Origin: Dyella_A sp035685805
Lineage (GTDB): Bacteria; Pseudomonadota; Gammaproteobacteria; Xanthomonadales; Rhodanobacteraceae
DNA length: 64,000 nt
NCBI RefSeq assembly: GCF_035685805.1
Contig: NZ_DASSAB010000015.1
Location: 1 to 64,000 of the forward strand
Direction: 5' to 3'
Part shown: positions 1 through 8,729 of the stretch, piece by piece
How positions within the stretch are numbered: position 1 is the first letter of the stretch
Layout of the letters: each line of letters starts with the position of its first letter
Position numbers and translations under genes: made by a program
The notes under the pieces: model-generated
What the model saw: only the letters and a program-made list of their open reading frames with translations
What the model was told of the DNA's origin: nothing
The model's database searches: none

Positions 1-720
1 GTTGATGTAGCGGTTGGTAAGGATGAACGCGGCCGTGGCGGCGAACTCCTCCGGCTTGCCCAGGCGCGAGGGGAACGGGATCGACGCGCCCAGCGATTCC
101 TGCACCGCCGGCGGCATGGAATCCACCATCGGCGTCCAGAAAATGCCCGGGGCGATCGTCGCCACGCGGATGCCGAAGCGCGACAGCTCGCGTGCCATTG
201 GCAGCGTCATGCCGACCACGCCACCCTTGGAGGCGGAGTAGGCGGCCTGGCCGATCTGCCCTTCGTAGGCGGCCACGCTGGCGGTGTTGATGATCACGCC
301 GCGCTCGCCGTCCTCGCCCGCCTCGTTGCCCTGCATCAGCGCGGCGCCGGCCTTGGCCACGTTGAAGCTGCCGACCAGGTTCACCATCACGGTGGTCTGG
401 AACTGCGACAGCGCCATCGGGCCTTCCTTGCCCAGCACGCGGCCGGCGCCGAGGATGCCCGCGCAGTTGATCACCACGTTCAGCCCGCCCATCGCCTCGC
501 GCGCAGCGGCGACGTTGGCGCTCACGCCCTCTTCGGAGGTGACGTCGGTGCGGTAAAAGCGGGCGGCCTGACCGAGGCTGGCAACGGCGGCCTGGCCCTT
601 CTCCTCGTTGACGTCGAACAGTGCCACCGAGGCGCCTTGCGCTACGAGGTGCTGAGCGACGGCGTGGCCGAGTCCGGAGGCGCCGCCGGTGATGACGGCC
701 TTGACCTGAGCAAGCTGCAT
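1..720 (-). CDS. SDR-family 3-hydroxyacyl-CoA dehydrogenase, HSD10-like (partial, 3' end outside window)
   Basis: This is an NAD-dependent short-chain dehydrogenase. The N-terminus carries the Rossmann glycine motif TGGASGLG directly after MQLAQVKAVI. Further on are the NCAG motif and the active-site YSASKGG, preceded by NTASVAAYEGQIGQAA, a stretch that closely resembles mammalian HSD17B10 and bacterial 3-hydroxyacyl-CoA dehydrogenase type 2. That family oxidises 2-methyl-3-hydroxybutyryl-CoA in isoleucine breakdown and short 3-hydroxyacyl-CoAs, which fits the branched-chain catabolic genes downstream. 240 codons are visible and the C-terminal few residues lie beyond base 1. A -10-like TAAAAT lies about 30 bases upstream of the ATG. 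Acetoacetyl-CoA reductase activity is a less likely alternative. Confidence 0.85.
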   Translation of the reverse strand, partial: MQLAQVKAVITGGASGLGHAVAQHLVAQGASVALFDVNEEKGQAAVASLGQAARFYRTDVTSEEGVSANVAAAREAMGGLNVVINCAGILGAGRVLGKEGPMALSQFQTTVMVNLVGSFNVAKAGAALMQGNEAGEDGERGVIINTASVAAYEGQIGQAAYSASKGGVVGMTLPMARELSRFGIRVATIAPGIFWTPMVDSMPPAVQESLGASIPFPSRLGKPEEFAATAAFILTNRYIN

Positions 721-749
721 GGAGAGTTCCCGAAGCGTGGAAAACCGCG

Positions 750-755
750 ATTTTA
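750..755 (-). promoter_or_regulatory. Possible -10 element for the HSD10-like gene
   Basis: TAAAAT on the minus strand lies about 30 bases upstream of the ATG at 720. No clear -35 box was identified. The same TAnnAT-type hexamer recurs upstream of several other minus-strand catabolic genes in this window. Confidence 0.3.
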
Positions 756-815
756 GCGGACCGCGAACCGGCACGCCCACGCGCGTTGCCGCGGCGTGCG
801 GCGGCAGCGGGATGA

Positions 816-1388
816 TCAGTCGTGGTCTTGGAGCCGTGCCCGCCACGCCGGCTGCTGTCGCAGCTGTGCGAAGGGGATCACCGCGGCGGGCGGGTTGGCC
901 GGTTCACTCAGCGTCTTCTGCCACACGCCCACATGCCACCACTGACCGAGCTTGTAGCCCGCCTGGCGCCACACGCCCGCCGGCTCGAAGCCCATTGCCT
1001 CGTGCGCGGCCACGCTGATGGGCCCCGGGAGCGTGATGACGCCGACCGCCTGATGCAGCCCCTGCAGACGCAGCGAATCCAGCAGCGTGCCGTAGAGGCG
1101 ACGCGCGATGCCGCGGCGCTGCGCCTCGGGGCGCACGTAGATCGACGTCTCGGCGATCCAGTCGTACGCGGCGCGTTCGCGGAAGCGGCTCGCGTAGGCG
1201 TAGGCCAGCACCTCGCCGGCCTGTTCCCAGACCAGCCAGGGGTACTGCTCCAGCCGGGCCAGCACGCGTTCGCGCATCACCGCCACGCCCGGTGGCACGG
1301 TCTCGAAGGTGGCAACCCCTTCCAGCACGTGCGGCAGATAGATGGCGTGGAAGGCCGCGGCGTCATCGGCGGTCGCGACGCGGATCAT
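816..1388 (-). CDS. GNAT N-acetyltransferase, phosphinothricin acetyltransferase (PAT/Bar)-like
   Basis: The 190-aa protein begins MIRVATADDAAAFHAIYLPH and has the acetyl-CoA pyrophosphate loop RPEAQRRGIARRLY. It also has the HEAMGFEPAGVWRQAGYK stretch typical of the PAT/YncA-type GNATs, which acetylate small amino compounds such as phosphinothricin or methionine sulfone. Its ATG overlaps the stop of the upstream GNAT gene (ATGA), so translation is probably coupled. It is the last gene of a run 4301 to 816. The actual substrate cannot be read from sequence. Confidence 0.85.
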   Translation of the reverse strand: MIRVATADDAAAFHAIYLPHVLEGVATFETVPPGVAVMRERVLARLEQYPWLVWEQAGEVLAYAYASRFRERAAYDWIAETSIYVRPEAQRRGIARRLYGTLLDSLRLQGLHQAVGVITLPGPISVAAHEAMGFEPAGVWRQAGYKLGQWWHVGVWQKTLSEPANPPAAVIPFAQLRQQPAWRARLQDHD

Positions 1389-1864
1389 GCCAGCACCTTT
1401 TCCATGCACACGCTGCGCGGGTTGGCATGATGCCCGCCAAACGGCAGGCAGCGGCGGTAACCGGCGCGCTCGTACAGCTCGAGGGCCTCGTTCTGCGCCG
1501 TACCCGCTTCCAGCTTCACCAGCCGGCCACCGCGGCTGCGCACGTGTGCTTCCATTGCCTCGAGCAGCTGCTTGCCCAGGCCCAGCCCGCGGCAGGCCGG
1601 CAGCACGTACATGCGCTTGATCTCGACGTAGTCGCCCTCGTCGATGCAGGCGCCGCAGGCGACCGGGGCGCCGTCCACGCGGGCGGTGAGCAGGGTGACC
1701 TGCGGACGTTGCAGCGCGGCCAGCGATACCGGCTCGATGTTGCCGGTGGGATGCAGTTCGGCGAGATAGCCGTCGGTGGGTTCGATCAGCGCACGCAGCT
1801 CGGGCAGTGCGGGATCGTCGACGCGAAATTCGAGGTGGGGCGGGGACTCGGTGGGTTCGATCAC
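1385..1864 (-). CDS. GNAT family N-acetyltransferase
   Basis: This is a 159-aa acetyltransferase with the GNAT core EIKRMYVLPACRGLGLGKQL (acetyl-CoA binding R/Q-x-x-G-x-G/A type loop) and the C-terminal YERAGYRRC strand. The start chosen is GTG at 1864, whose GTGA overlaps the stop of the preceding YdeI-like gene. A longer in-frame ATG exists, but it would lie wholly inside that gene. The stop overlaps the ATG of the next GNAT gene. The family also matches MarR-associated GNATs of unknown substrate. Confidence 0.8.
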   Translation of the reverse strand: MIEPTESPPHLEFRVDDPALPELRALIEPTDGYLAELHPTGNIEPVSLAALQRPQVTLLTARVDGAPVACGACIDEGDYVEIKRMYVLPACRGLGLGKQLLEAMEAHVRSRGGRLVKLEAGTAQNEALELYERAGYRRCLPFGGHHANPRSVCMEKVLA

Positions 1865-2457
1865 GACAGGTATTTCCAGTTGCGTGGCTTGCCTTCGGCC
1901 AGCCACTCGAGCGTGCTGGCGAGTCGCTTGCTGCGGGTGGCGGCGGTCTTCGCCTCGGCGATCCACTCGATGTACTCGCGCTGTGCGCTGGCGCTGAAGG
2001 CGTTGAAGTGGCGACTGGCCGCGGCGTGCTCGCCGCGCGCAAGGGCGGCGGCGAGATCGTCCGGCATCGCCGGCATTGGCCTGGCACGGGCTGCAGCGCG
2101 CGCGCGTGGCGAGGGCGCGCCTGCATCGATTCGCTGCATCGCGGCCTTCACCGCCGCGATCAGCTCGCGGCGTGGCGGCAGCTCGCCCACGGCGGTGAGC
2201 TTGCCGTACTGGCCCATGCCGTCGGTCTCACCGGTCTTCGCTTCCGGTTGCCAGAAACCGAAACCGCAGTGCTGCTTGAACGCGGCCATCATGCACAGCG
2301 GCCGCCCGCGGTATTCGAAGAACGGCATCCGCCACTTCAGCGTTTCAGTGCACTCGGGGCAGCCAGCGTGCACCACGGCGCGCAGATGCTCCAGCAGCGG
2401 GCGCGCGAAGGGCGCCGCGGCAGCGATGTAGTCGTCCACGCGAGGGTCGGTGCTCAT
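1861..2457 (-). CDS. DUF1801 / YdeI-OmdA family protein
   Basis: This 198-aa protein has an N-terminal DUF1801 region (MSTDPRVDDYIAAAAPFARP, then ETLKWRMPFFEYRGRPLC and AAFKQHCGFGFW). It has a C-terminal bacteriocin-protection YdeI/OmdA segment (PDDLAAALARG, FNAFSASAQREYIEWI, AKTAATRSKRL). The family is cytosolic and poorly characterised, and some members protect against antimicrobial peptides or bacteriocins. It sits between two acetyltransferase genes in a tightly packed run, 12 bases after the upstream GNAT gene, and overlaps the downstream one by 4 bases. Confidence 0.85.
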   Translation of the reverse strand: MSTDPRVDDYIAAAAPFARPLLEHLRAVVHAGCPECTETLKWRMPFFEYRGRPLCMMAAFKQHCGFGFWQPEAKTGETDGMGQYGKLTAVGELPPRRELIAAVKAAMQRIDAGAPSPRARAAARARPMPAMPDDLAAALARGEHAAASRHFNAFSASAQREYIEWIAEAKTAATRSKRLASTLEWLAEGKPRNWKYLS

Positions 2458-2469
2458 GACGCGCCTCCA

Positions 2470-2967
2470 TCACAGGTCCAGCAGGAAAAACCGATCACAA
2501 CTGAAGTGGCCGGTGCCGCCCATCGGTGCACACAGTGGCTTGAAGCCCGTGCGCAGGTAAAGCGCCTGGGCCTGGTCCATGCCGGTGAGGGTCTCCAGGT
2601 AGCAGCGGGCGAAGCCGTGGGCGCGGGCGGCGTCGAGGCAGCGCTGCATCATCGCGGTGCCCGCGCCGATGCCGCGGGCCTCCGGCAGGAAGTACATCTT
2701 GCGCAGCTCGCACACGTCCGGCTCGGCGTTCTGCAGCGGGGCCACGCCCGCGCCGCCGACCACGCGGTCGTCCCGCTCCACCACGAAGTAGCTGCAGCGC
2801 GGTTGCGCATAGGCTGCGGTCATGTGGTCGACCTCGGAGTCGTGGATCGCGAAGCCGGGGCCGTCGGCGCCGAAGCTCGGCATCACGGTGCGGATGACGC
2901 GGGCGACGTCTGCGTCGTCGCGTGCCTCGATGGGGCGGATGGTGAAGGCGGTGGTGCGTTCGGTCAT
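2470..2967 (-). CDS. GNAT family N-acetyltransferase
   Basis: This is a 165-aa GNAT. The sequence begins MTERTTAFTIRPIEARDDAD and contains the acetyl-CoA loop YFLPEARGIGAGTAMMQRC and the terminal LYLRTGFKPL strand. Members with this layout (CELRKMYFLPEARG) are small-molecule or amino-acid acetyltransferases of unassigned substrate. Its ATG overlaps the stop of the upstream amidohydrolase (ATGA). This links the acetyltransferases, the YdeI-like protein and the hydrolase into one probable transcript. Confidence 0.85.
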   Translation of the reverse strand: MTERTTAFTIRPIEARDDADVARVIRTVMPSFGADGPGFAIHDSEVDHMTAAYAQPRCSYFVVERDDRVVGGAGVAPLQNAEPDVCELRKMYFLPEARGIGAGTAMMQRCLDAARAHGFARCYLETLTGMDQAQALYLRTGFKPLCAPMGGTGHFSCDRFFLLDL

Positions 2968-4301
2968 GGCGTGGTCGGGGAGGCGGGAGGGAGGTCGGGG
3001 GATCGATAGACGGTGCCGTTTTTCATCACGAATACCGGATGGCGAAGCGCCTGCACGTCGCGGCTGGGGTCGCCGGCGAATGCGGCCAGGTCGGCGAACT
3101 GGCCCGGCGCGATGCGGCCGAAATGGTCCTGCTCGCGCAGCACGCGCGCGGCGACGTCGGTGGCTGCATGCAGCGCCTGCACCGGCGTCATGCCGTCGGC
3201 GACCATCAGCGCCGGCTCGCGCCAGTTCTCGCCGTGCGCGAACACGCCCACGTCGCTGCCGTTGCCGATGGTCACGCCGACTTTCAGCGCGGTGCGGAAG
3301 GCGTGCGCGGCCTCTTTCATTGCGGGCGTCGGTTCGGACTGGCCAGGCACATAGTGCTGGAAGTATTCCGAGGTGGCCTCCACCGCGGTAAGCGTGGGCT
3401 CGTAGGCAACGCCCTTCTGCTTCATCAGGCGGAAGGTGGCCTCACTGGTGCCGTAGCCGTGCTCGATGGTGTCCACGCCCGCCTCCACCGCGTTACGCAC
3501 GCCGGCCTCGCTGGCCGCGTGCGCGGCGACCGGGCGGCCGATCTGGTGGGCGGCGTCGACGATCGCCTTGATCTCGGCCGGCGACAGCGTCGGCATCGTC
3601 TCGCCGTGGTCGCCCACGCGGTAGTCGGCGTAGAGCTTGATCCAGTCCGCGCCCCGCGCGGCCTGCTCGCGCACGGCGGCCACGGCGGCGTCCACGCCGG
3701 TCACCGGCTGCGCGCCCTGCGGCAGGTCCAGGTCGGGGCGGAAGCCGCGCGGCCCCGGGCCGTAGCTGGCGGTGGCGACGATGGCGCGGGTGGCGACGAA
3801 CATGCGCGGGCCGGGGATCAGGCCGTTGTCGATGGCGCGCTTGATCGACACATCGGCGAAGCCGGCGCCCTCGGTGCCCAGATCGCGCAGCGCGGTGAAG
3901 CCGGCCATCAGGGTGGCCTTCGCGTGCGCGGCGGCTTCCAGCGTGCGGTAGTCCTGCGGTTCGGTGAGCACCTGGTCGTTCCAGAGCGCTTCGTTGTACG
4001 GATGCAGGAACAGGTGCGAATGCAGGTCGATCAGGCCGGGCGTGAGCGTGGTGCCGGGCAGGGTGATGCGCTCGGCATCGGCGGGCGCCTTGATGGATGC
4101 CGCTGGGCCGACAGCGGCGACCTTGCCCTCGTGCACCAGCACGACCCAGCCGGCGTGCGCGGCGTCGCCGTCGGCGGTCCACACGCGATCGGGCAGGAGC
4201 AGGCTGTCGCGGGTCGGCGCGTCCGTCGCCGTGGCGACCATCGGCGCCAGCGCCAGCAGCATGGCCAGGCCCAGCCGGCGTGAGGTGAGTCGTGCGCGCA
4301 T
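2964..4301 (-). CDS. Secreted metal-dependent amidohydrolase (imidazolonepropionase/prolidase-like)
   Basis: This 445-aa protein has an N-terminal signal peptide (MRARLTSRRLGLAMLLALAP, cleavage near ATAT/DAPT). The amidohydrolase metal motif DLHSHLF follows the strand TLTPGLI. Further metal ligands are the KLYADY lysine, AAHAASE and TIEHGYG histidines and the GSDVG aspartate. It resembles Xaa-Pro dipeptidase and imidazolonepropionase-type periplasmic amidohydrolases; the substrate is unknown. The start at 4301 follows an AGGGGA ribosome site at 5-base spacing. An ATG five codons upstream is less well placed. It heads the coupled operon running down to 816. Confidence 0.88.
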   Translation of the reverse strand: MRARLTSRRLGLAMLLALAPMVATATDAPTRDSLLLPDRVWTADGDAAHAGWVVLVHEGKVAAVGPAASIKAPADAERITLPGTTLTPGLIDLHSHLFLHPYNEALWNDQVLTEPQDYRTLEAAAHAKATLMAGFTALRDLGTEGAGFADVSIKRAIDNGLIPGPRMFVATRAIVATASYGPGPRGFRPDLDLPQGAQPVTGVDAAVAAVREQAARGADWIKLYADYRVGDHGETMPTLSPAEIKAIVDAAHQIGRPVAAHAASEAGVRNAVEAGVDTIEHGYGTSEATFRLMKQKGVAYEPTLTAVEATSEYFQHYVPGQSEPTPAMKEAAHAFRTALKVGVTIGNGSDVGVFAHGENWREPALMVADGMTPVQALHAATDVAARVLREQDHFGRIAPGQFADLAAFAGDPSRDVQALRHPVFVMKNGTVYRSPDLPPASPTTP

Positions 4302-4369
4302 CGGATTCCCCTGCATCGTGGTCCACGGGAGCGGGCACAGCGCGCGGATCGGCTGGCCGCAAGCCCTCG

Positions 4370-4375
4370 ATTCTA
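4370..4375 (-). promoter_or_regulatory. Possible -10 element for the amidohydrolase operon
   Basis: TAGAAT on the minus strand lies about 70 bases upstream of the amidohydrolase ATG, in the short gap after liuE. The -35 region is not obvious, so this is a weak call. Confidence 0.3.
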
Positions 4376-4405
4376 GCGGCGCGGGTCGGCGTGTCGCGAT
4401 GCGAC

Positions 4406-5305
4406 CTAGGTCGCCGTGCGCGCCCGCGTCACCCGGCTGGCGGTTTCCTTGTGCAGCTGGGCGGCAAGCCAGGCGCCCGTGGCGACCAGCAGGTCGAGAT
4501 CCACGCCCGTGTGCATGCCCATGCCGTGCAGCATGTAGACCACGTCCTCGCTGGCCACATTCCCCGTCGCGCCCTTCGCGTACGGACAGCCGCCGGTGCC
4601 GGAGACGGCGCTGTCGACCACGCGCACGCCTTCCTCCAGACACGCCAGGATGTTGGCGAGCGCCTGGCCGTAGGTGTCGTGGAAATGCACGGCCAGCGCG
4701 GCCATCGGCACCTCGGCGGCGACCGCCCGCAGCATGGCGCGCGCCTTCGCCGGCGTGCCGACGCCGATGGTGTCGCCCAGCGACACCTCGTAGCAGCCCG
4801 CCGCGTGCAGCTGCTGCGCCACGCGCACCACGTCGGCGACGGGCACCTCGCCCTGGTAGGGGCAGCCGAGCACGGTGGAAACGTAGCCGCGCACCTTCAC
4901 GCCGTCGGCCTTGGCCCTTTCCAGCACGGGCAGGAAGCGCTCGATCGATTCGTCGATCGAGGCGTTGATGTTCTTGCGGTTGAACGCCTCGCTGGCGGCA
5001 CTGAACACCGCCACCTCGGTGGCGCCCACGGAGCGGGCGCGCTCGTAGCCCTGCAGGTTCGGCACCAGCACCGGATAGCTCACCCCCGGCACCTTGCGGA
5101 TGCCGGCGAACACCTCGGCCGCATCGGCCAGCTGCGGCACCCACTTCGGGCTGACGAAGCTGGTCGCCTCGATAGTGTTGAGGCCGGTGGATGACAGCCG
5201 GTCGATCAGCGCGATCTTCACCTCGGCCGGCAGCAGGGTCTTCTCGTTCTGCAGGCCGTCGCGGGCGCCGACTTCGACGATGCGGACGTGGTTGGTATCA
5301 GTCAT
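4406..5305 (-). CDS. liuE: Hydroxymethylglutaryl-CoA lyase
   Basis: The 299-aa enzyme cleaves HMG-CoA to acetyl-CoA and acetoacetate, the last step of leucine degradation. It has the DRE-TIM-barrel signature VEVGARDGLQNE near the N-terminus. Further on are FVSPKWVPQLAD, the HFHDTYGQALANI metal-binding motif and the conserved GGCPYAKGATGNVASED loop with the catalytic Cys. The length matches the family. It lies downstream of the liuD carboxylase gene on the same strand, separated by an inverted repeat. The encoded product would finish the pathway begun by liuA, liuB/D and liuC found elsewhere in the window. Confidence 0.95.
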   Translation of the reverse strand: MTDTNHVRIVEVGARDGLQNEKTLLPAEVKIALIDRLSSTGLNTIEATSFVSPKWVPQLADAAEVFAGIRKVPGVSYPVLVPNLQGYERARSVGATEVAVFSAASEAFNRKNINASIDESIERFLPVLERAKADGVKVRGYVSTVLGCPYQGEVPVADVVRVAQQLHAAGCYEVSLGDTIGVGTPAKARAMLRAVAAEVPMAALAVHFHDTYGQALANILACLEEGVRVVDSAVSGTGGCPYAKGATGNVASEDVVYMLHGMGMHTGVDLDLLVATGAWLAAQLHKETASRVTRARTAT

Positions 5306-5334
5306 GGCGTTCTCCGTGGCAGCTCAGTCCATCA

Positions 5335-5424
5335 CTGTAGGAGCCCGCTCGCGGGCGATGCGTTTCGCTCTGAATCCACGTTTTTTTAAAGCGGAAAGCA
5401 TCGCCCGCGAGCGGGCTCCTGCAG
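5335..5424. repeat. REP-like inverted repeat doublet (possible terminator) between liuD and liuE
   Basis: Two 27-base arms (5335-5361 and 5398-5424) are reverse complements with one mismatch and are separated by a 36-base loop. Each arm also contains its own small palindrome (CCCGC-TC-GCGGG). This matches the architecture of paired REP elements spread by RAYT transposases. A T7 run lies in the loop. The element fills most of the liuD-liuE gap and could stop or stabilise transcripts. Confidence 0.8.
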
Positions 5425-5434
5425 GGGTGGCGTT

Positions 5435-7425
<1,991 letters not shown>

Positions 7426-7573
7426 GCGAAGTCCCTTGATGGCGTGCGCCGCGTTGCAAAGCCCGAAACGGTAACAGAACGACTGTTTTCAGCCGATGCG
7501 CAGCGCAGCAAGTGCGCCGCTGCGCGCGCCACGGTGGCGACCGCTGTGGTCGCGGTGAGCGAGGCGTGGCGAC

Positions 7574-8365
7574 TCAGTCGCCGATCCAGGCGGGTGCCCG
7601 TTTGGCGAGGAATGCCCCGAGGCCTTCCTGGCCCTCGGCAGATACCCGCAGCCGCGCGATCAGGGCCGCGTTTTTCTCATCCAACTGTTCGGCCCCGGCC
7701 TGGTCGAGTCCGGCCGTGTCCAGCGCCAGCGTCTTGGCTTCGGACTGCGCCACCGGACCGGCCTTGGCAAGGAAGCCGAGCACACGCTCCACCGCGGCAT
7801 CGAGCTGCGCGGCAGGAACGGCTTCGTGCAGCAGGCCGATCCGTGCGGCGGTGGTGGCATCGAAGAACTCGCCGGTGAGAAACAGCCGGCGCGCCTGGCG
7901 CAAGCCGATCGCGGCGATCACGTAGGGCGAAATCACGGCCGGCACCAGCCCGAGCTTGACCTCGGTGAGTCCGAATTTGCTGCCGTCCACGCCGATGGCG
8001 ATGTCGCAACAGGCGATCAGCCCGACCCCACCGCCGAAGGCAGCCCCGTTGACGCGCGCGATGGTCGGCTTGGGGCAGAACTGCAGTCGCCGCATCAGTT
8101 GCGCCAGGCGCAGCGAGTCCTCGCGATTTTCCCGCTCGCCGGCCTGCGCCATCGAGCGCATCCAGTGCAGGTCGGCACCGGCGGAAAAGCTCTCGCCTTC
8201 GCCGGTGAGCACCACGGCCCGCACCTGTTCGCTGCGGCCGGCTTCATCGATCGCGGAGGTCAGCTCTGCGATCAGCGCGTCATCGAACGCGTTGTGCACC
8301 TCGGGACGGTTCAGCGCGATACGACGAACGCGGTCCTGGTCGGTGATCGAGAGGCGGCTCGTCAT
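7574..8365 (-). CDS. liuC: Enoyl-CoA hydratase, probable 3-methylglutaconyl-CoA hydratase
   Basis: This 263-aa crotonase-fold enzyme has the oxyanion-hole segments SFSAGADLHWM and NGAAFGGGVGLIACCDIAI. The Glu of LTEVKLGLVPAVI corresponds to a crotonase catalytic position. The assignment to methylglutaconyl-CoA hydratase rests on the ADLHWMRSMA signature, common in LiuC proteins, and on the neighbouring liuD and liuE. It is followed by liuD about 150 bases downstream on the same strand. A TATCAT -10-like box sits 28 bases upstream of the ATG. A general enoyl-CoA hydratase role is the alternative. Confidence 0.88.
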   Translation of the reverse strand: MTSRLSITDQDRVRRIALNRPEVHNAFDDALIAELTSAIDEAGRSEQVRAVVLTGEGESFSAGADLHWMRSMAQAGERENREDSLRLAQLMRRLQFCPKPTIARVNGAAFGGGVGLIACCDIAIGVDGSKFGLTEVKLGLVPAVISPYVIAAIGLRQARRLFLTGEFFDATTAARIGLLHEAVPAAQLDAAVERVLGFLAKAGPVAQSEAKTLALDTAGLDQAGAEQLDEKNAALIARLRVSAEGQEGLGAFLAKRAPAWIGD

Positions 8366-8392
8366 GGCGAAGTCCCTTGGCAAAGACCCGGG

Positions 8393-8398
8393 ATGATA
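8393..8398 (-). promoter_or_regulatory. Possible -10 element for liuC
   Basis: TATCAT on the minus strand lies 28 bases upstream of the liuC ATG, in the divergent gap with feoA. Confidence 0.35.
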
Positions 8399-8451
8399 AA
8401 CGCCGCGCGTGCCGCACGGGCTTGAATGCGGCCCCGCGGGGAACGATATAC

Positions 8452-8470
8452 AATGCGAACCATTCCTATT
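8452..8470 (+). promoter_or_regulatory. Candidate Fur box upstream of feoA
   Basis: The 19-base AATGCGAACCATTCCTATT matches about two thirds of the positions in the classical Fur consensus (AATGATAATnATTATCATT) and is partly palindromic. It lies 14 bases before the feoA GTG, where a bound repressor would block transcription. This is inferred from sequence and context. Confidence 0.6.
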
Positions 8471-8483
8471 TAGGCCCAGCCCC

Positions 8484-8729
8484 GTGCGCCTGTCCGATTT
8501 GCCCAAGGGTTCGCCCGCCGTGGTGGACCGCGTCGATGACGCCCACCTCGATGACGCCATCGCGCAACGCCTGCGCGACCTGGGCTTCGTCGCGGGCGAG
8601 CCGGTGCGCCTGGTGGCGCGTGGGCCGCTGGGATCCGATCCGCTGCTGATCCTGATCGGCTCCACCCGGTTTGCCCTTCGCCGCACCGAAGCGGCGCGCA
8701 TCACCGTGCGCCTGCAGGAGGCTGCGTGA
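8484..8729 (+). CDS. feoA: Ferrous iron transport protein A
   Basis: The 81-aa SH3-like FeoA protein begins VRLSDLPKGSPAVVDRVDD and contains LRDLGFVAGEPVRLVARGPLGSDPL and FALRRTEAARITV, the standard FeoA fold. It assists FeoB in Fe(II) uptake. GTG at 8484 is chosen because it gives the usual family length and starts the conserved LxDLxxG motif. An upstream ATG at 8409 would run through the presumed Fur box. Its stop overlaps the feoB start (GTGA). Confidence 0.92.
   Translation: MRLSDLPKGSPAVVDRVDDAHLDDAIAQRLRDLGFVAGEPVRLVARGPLGSDPLLILIGSTRFALRRTEAARITVRLQEAA

Noticed and set aside
2964..5144. A 726-codon minus-strand open frame spanning liuE and the amidohydrolase
   Set aside because: Only the part after 4301 has domains and a ribosome site. 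The upstream half is the antisense-frame shadow of liuE in GC-rich DNA.
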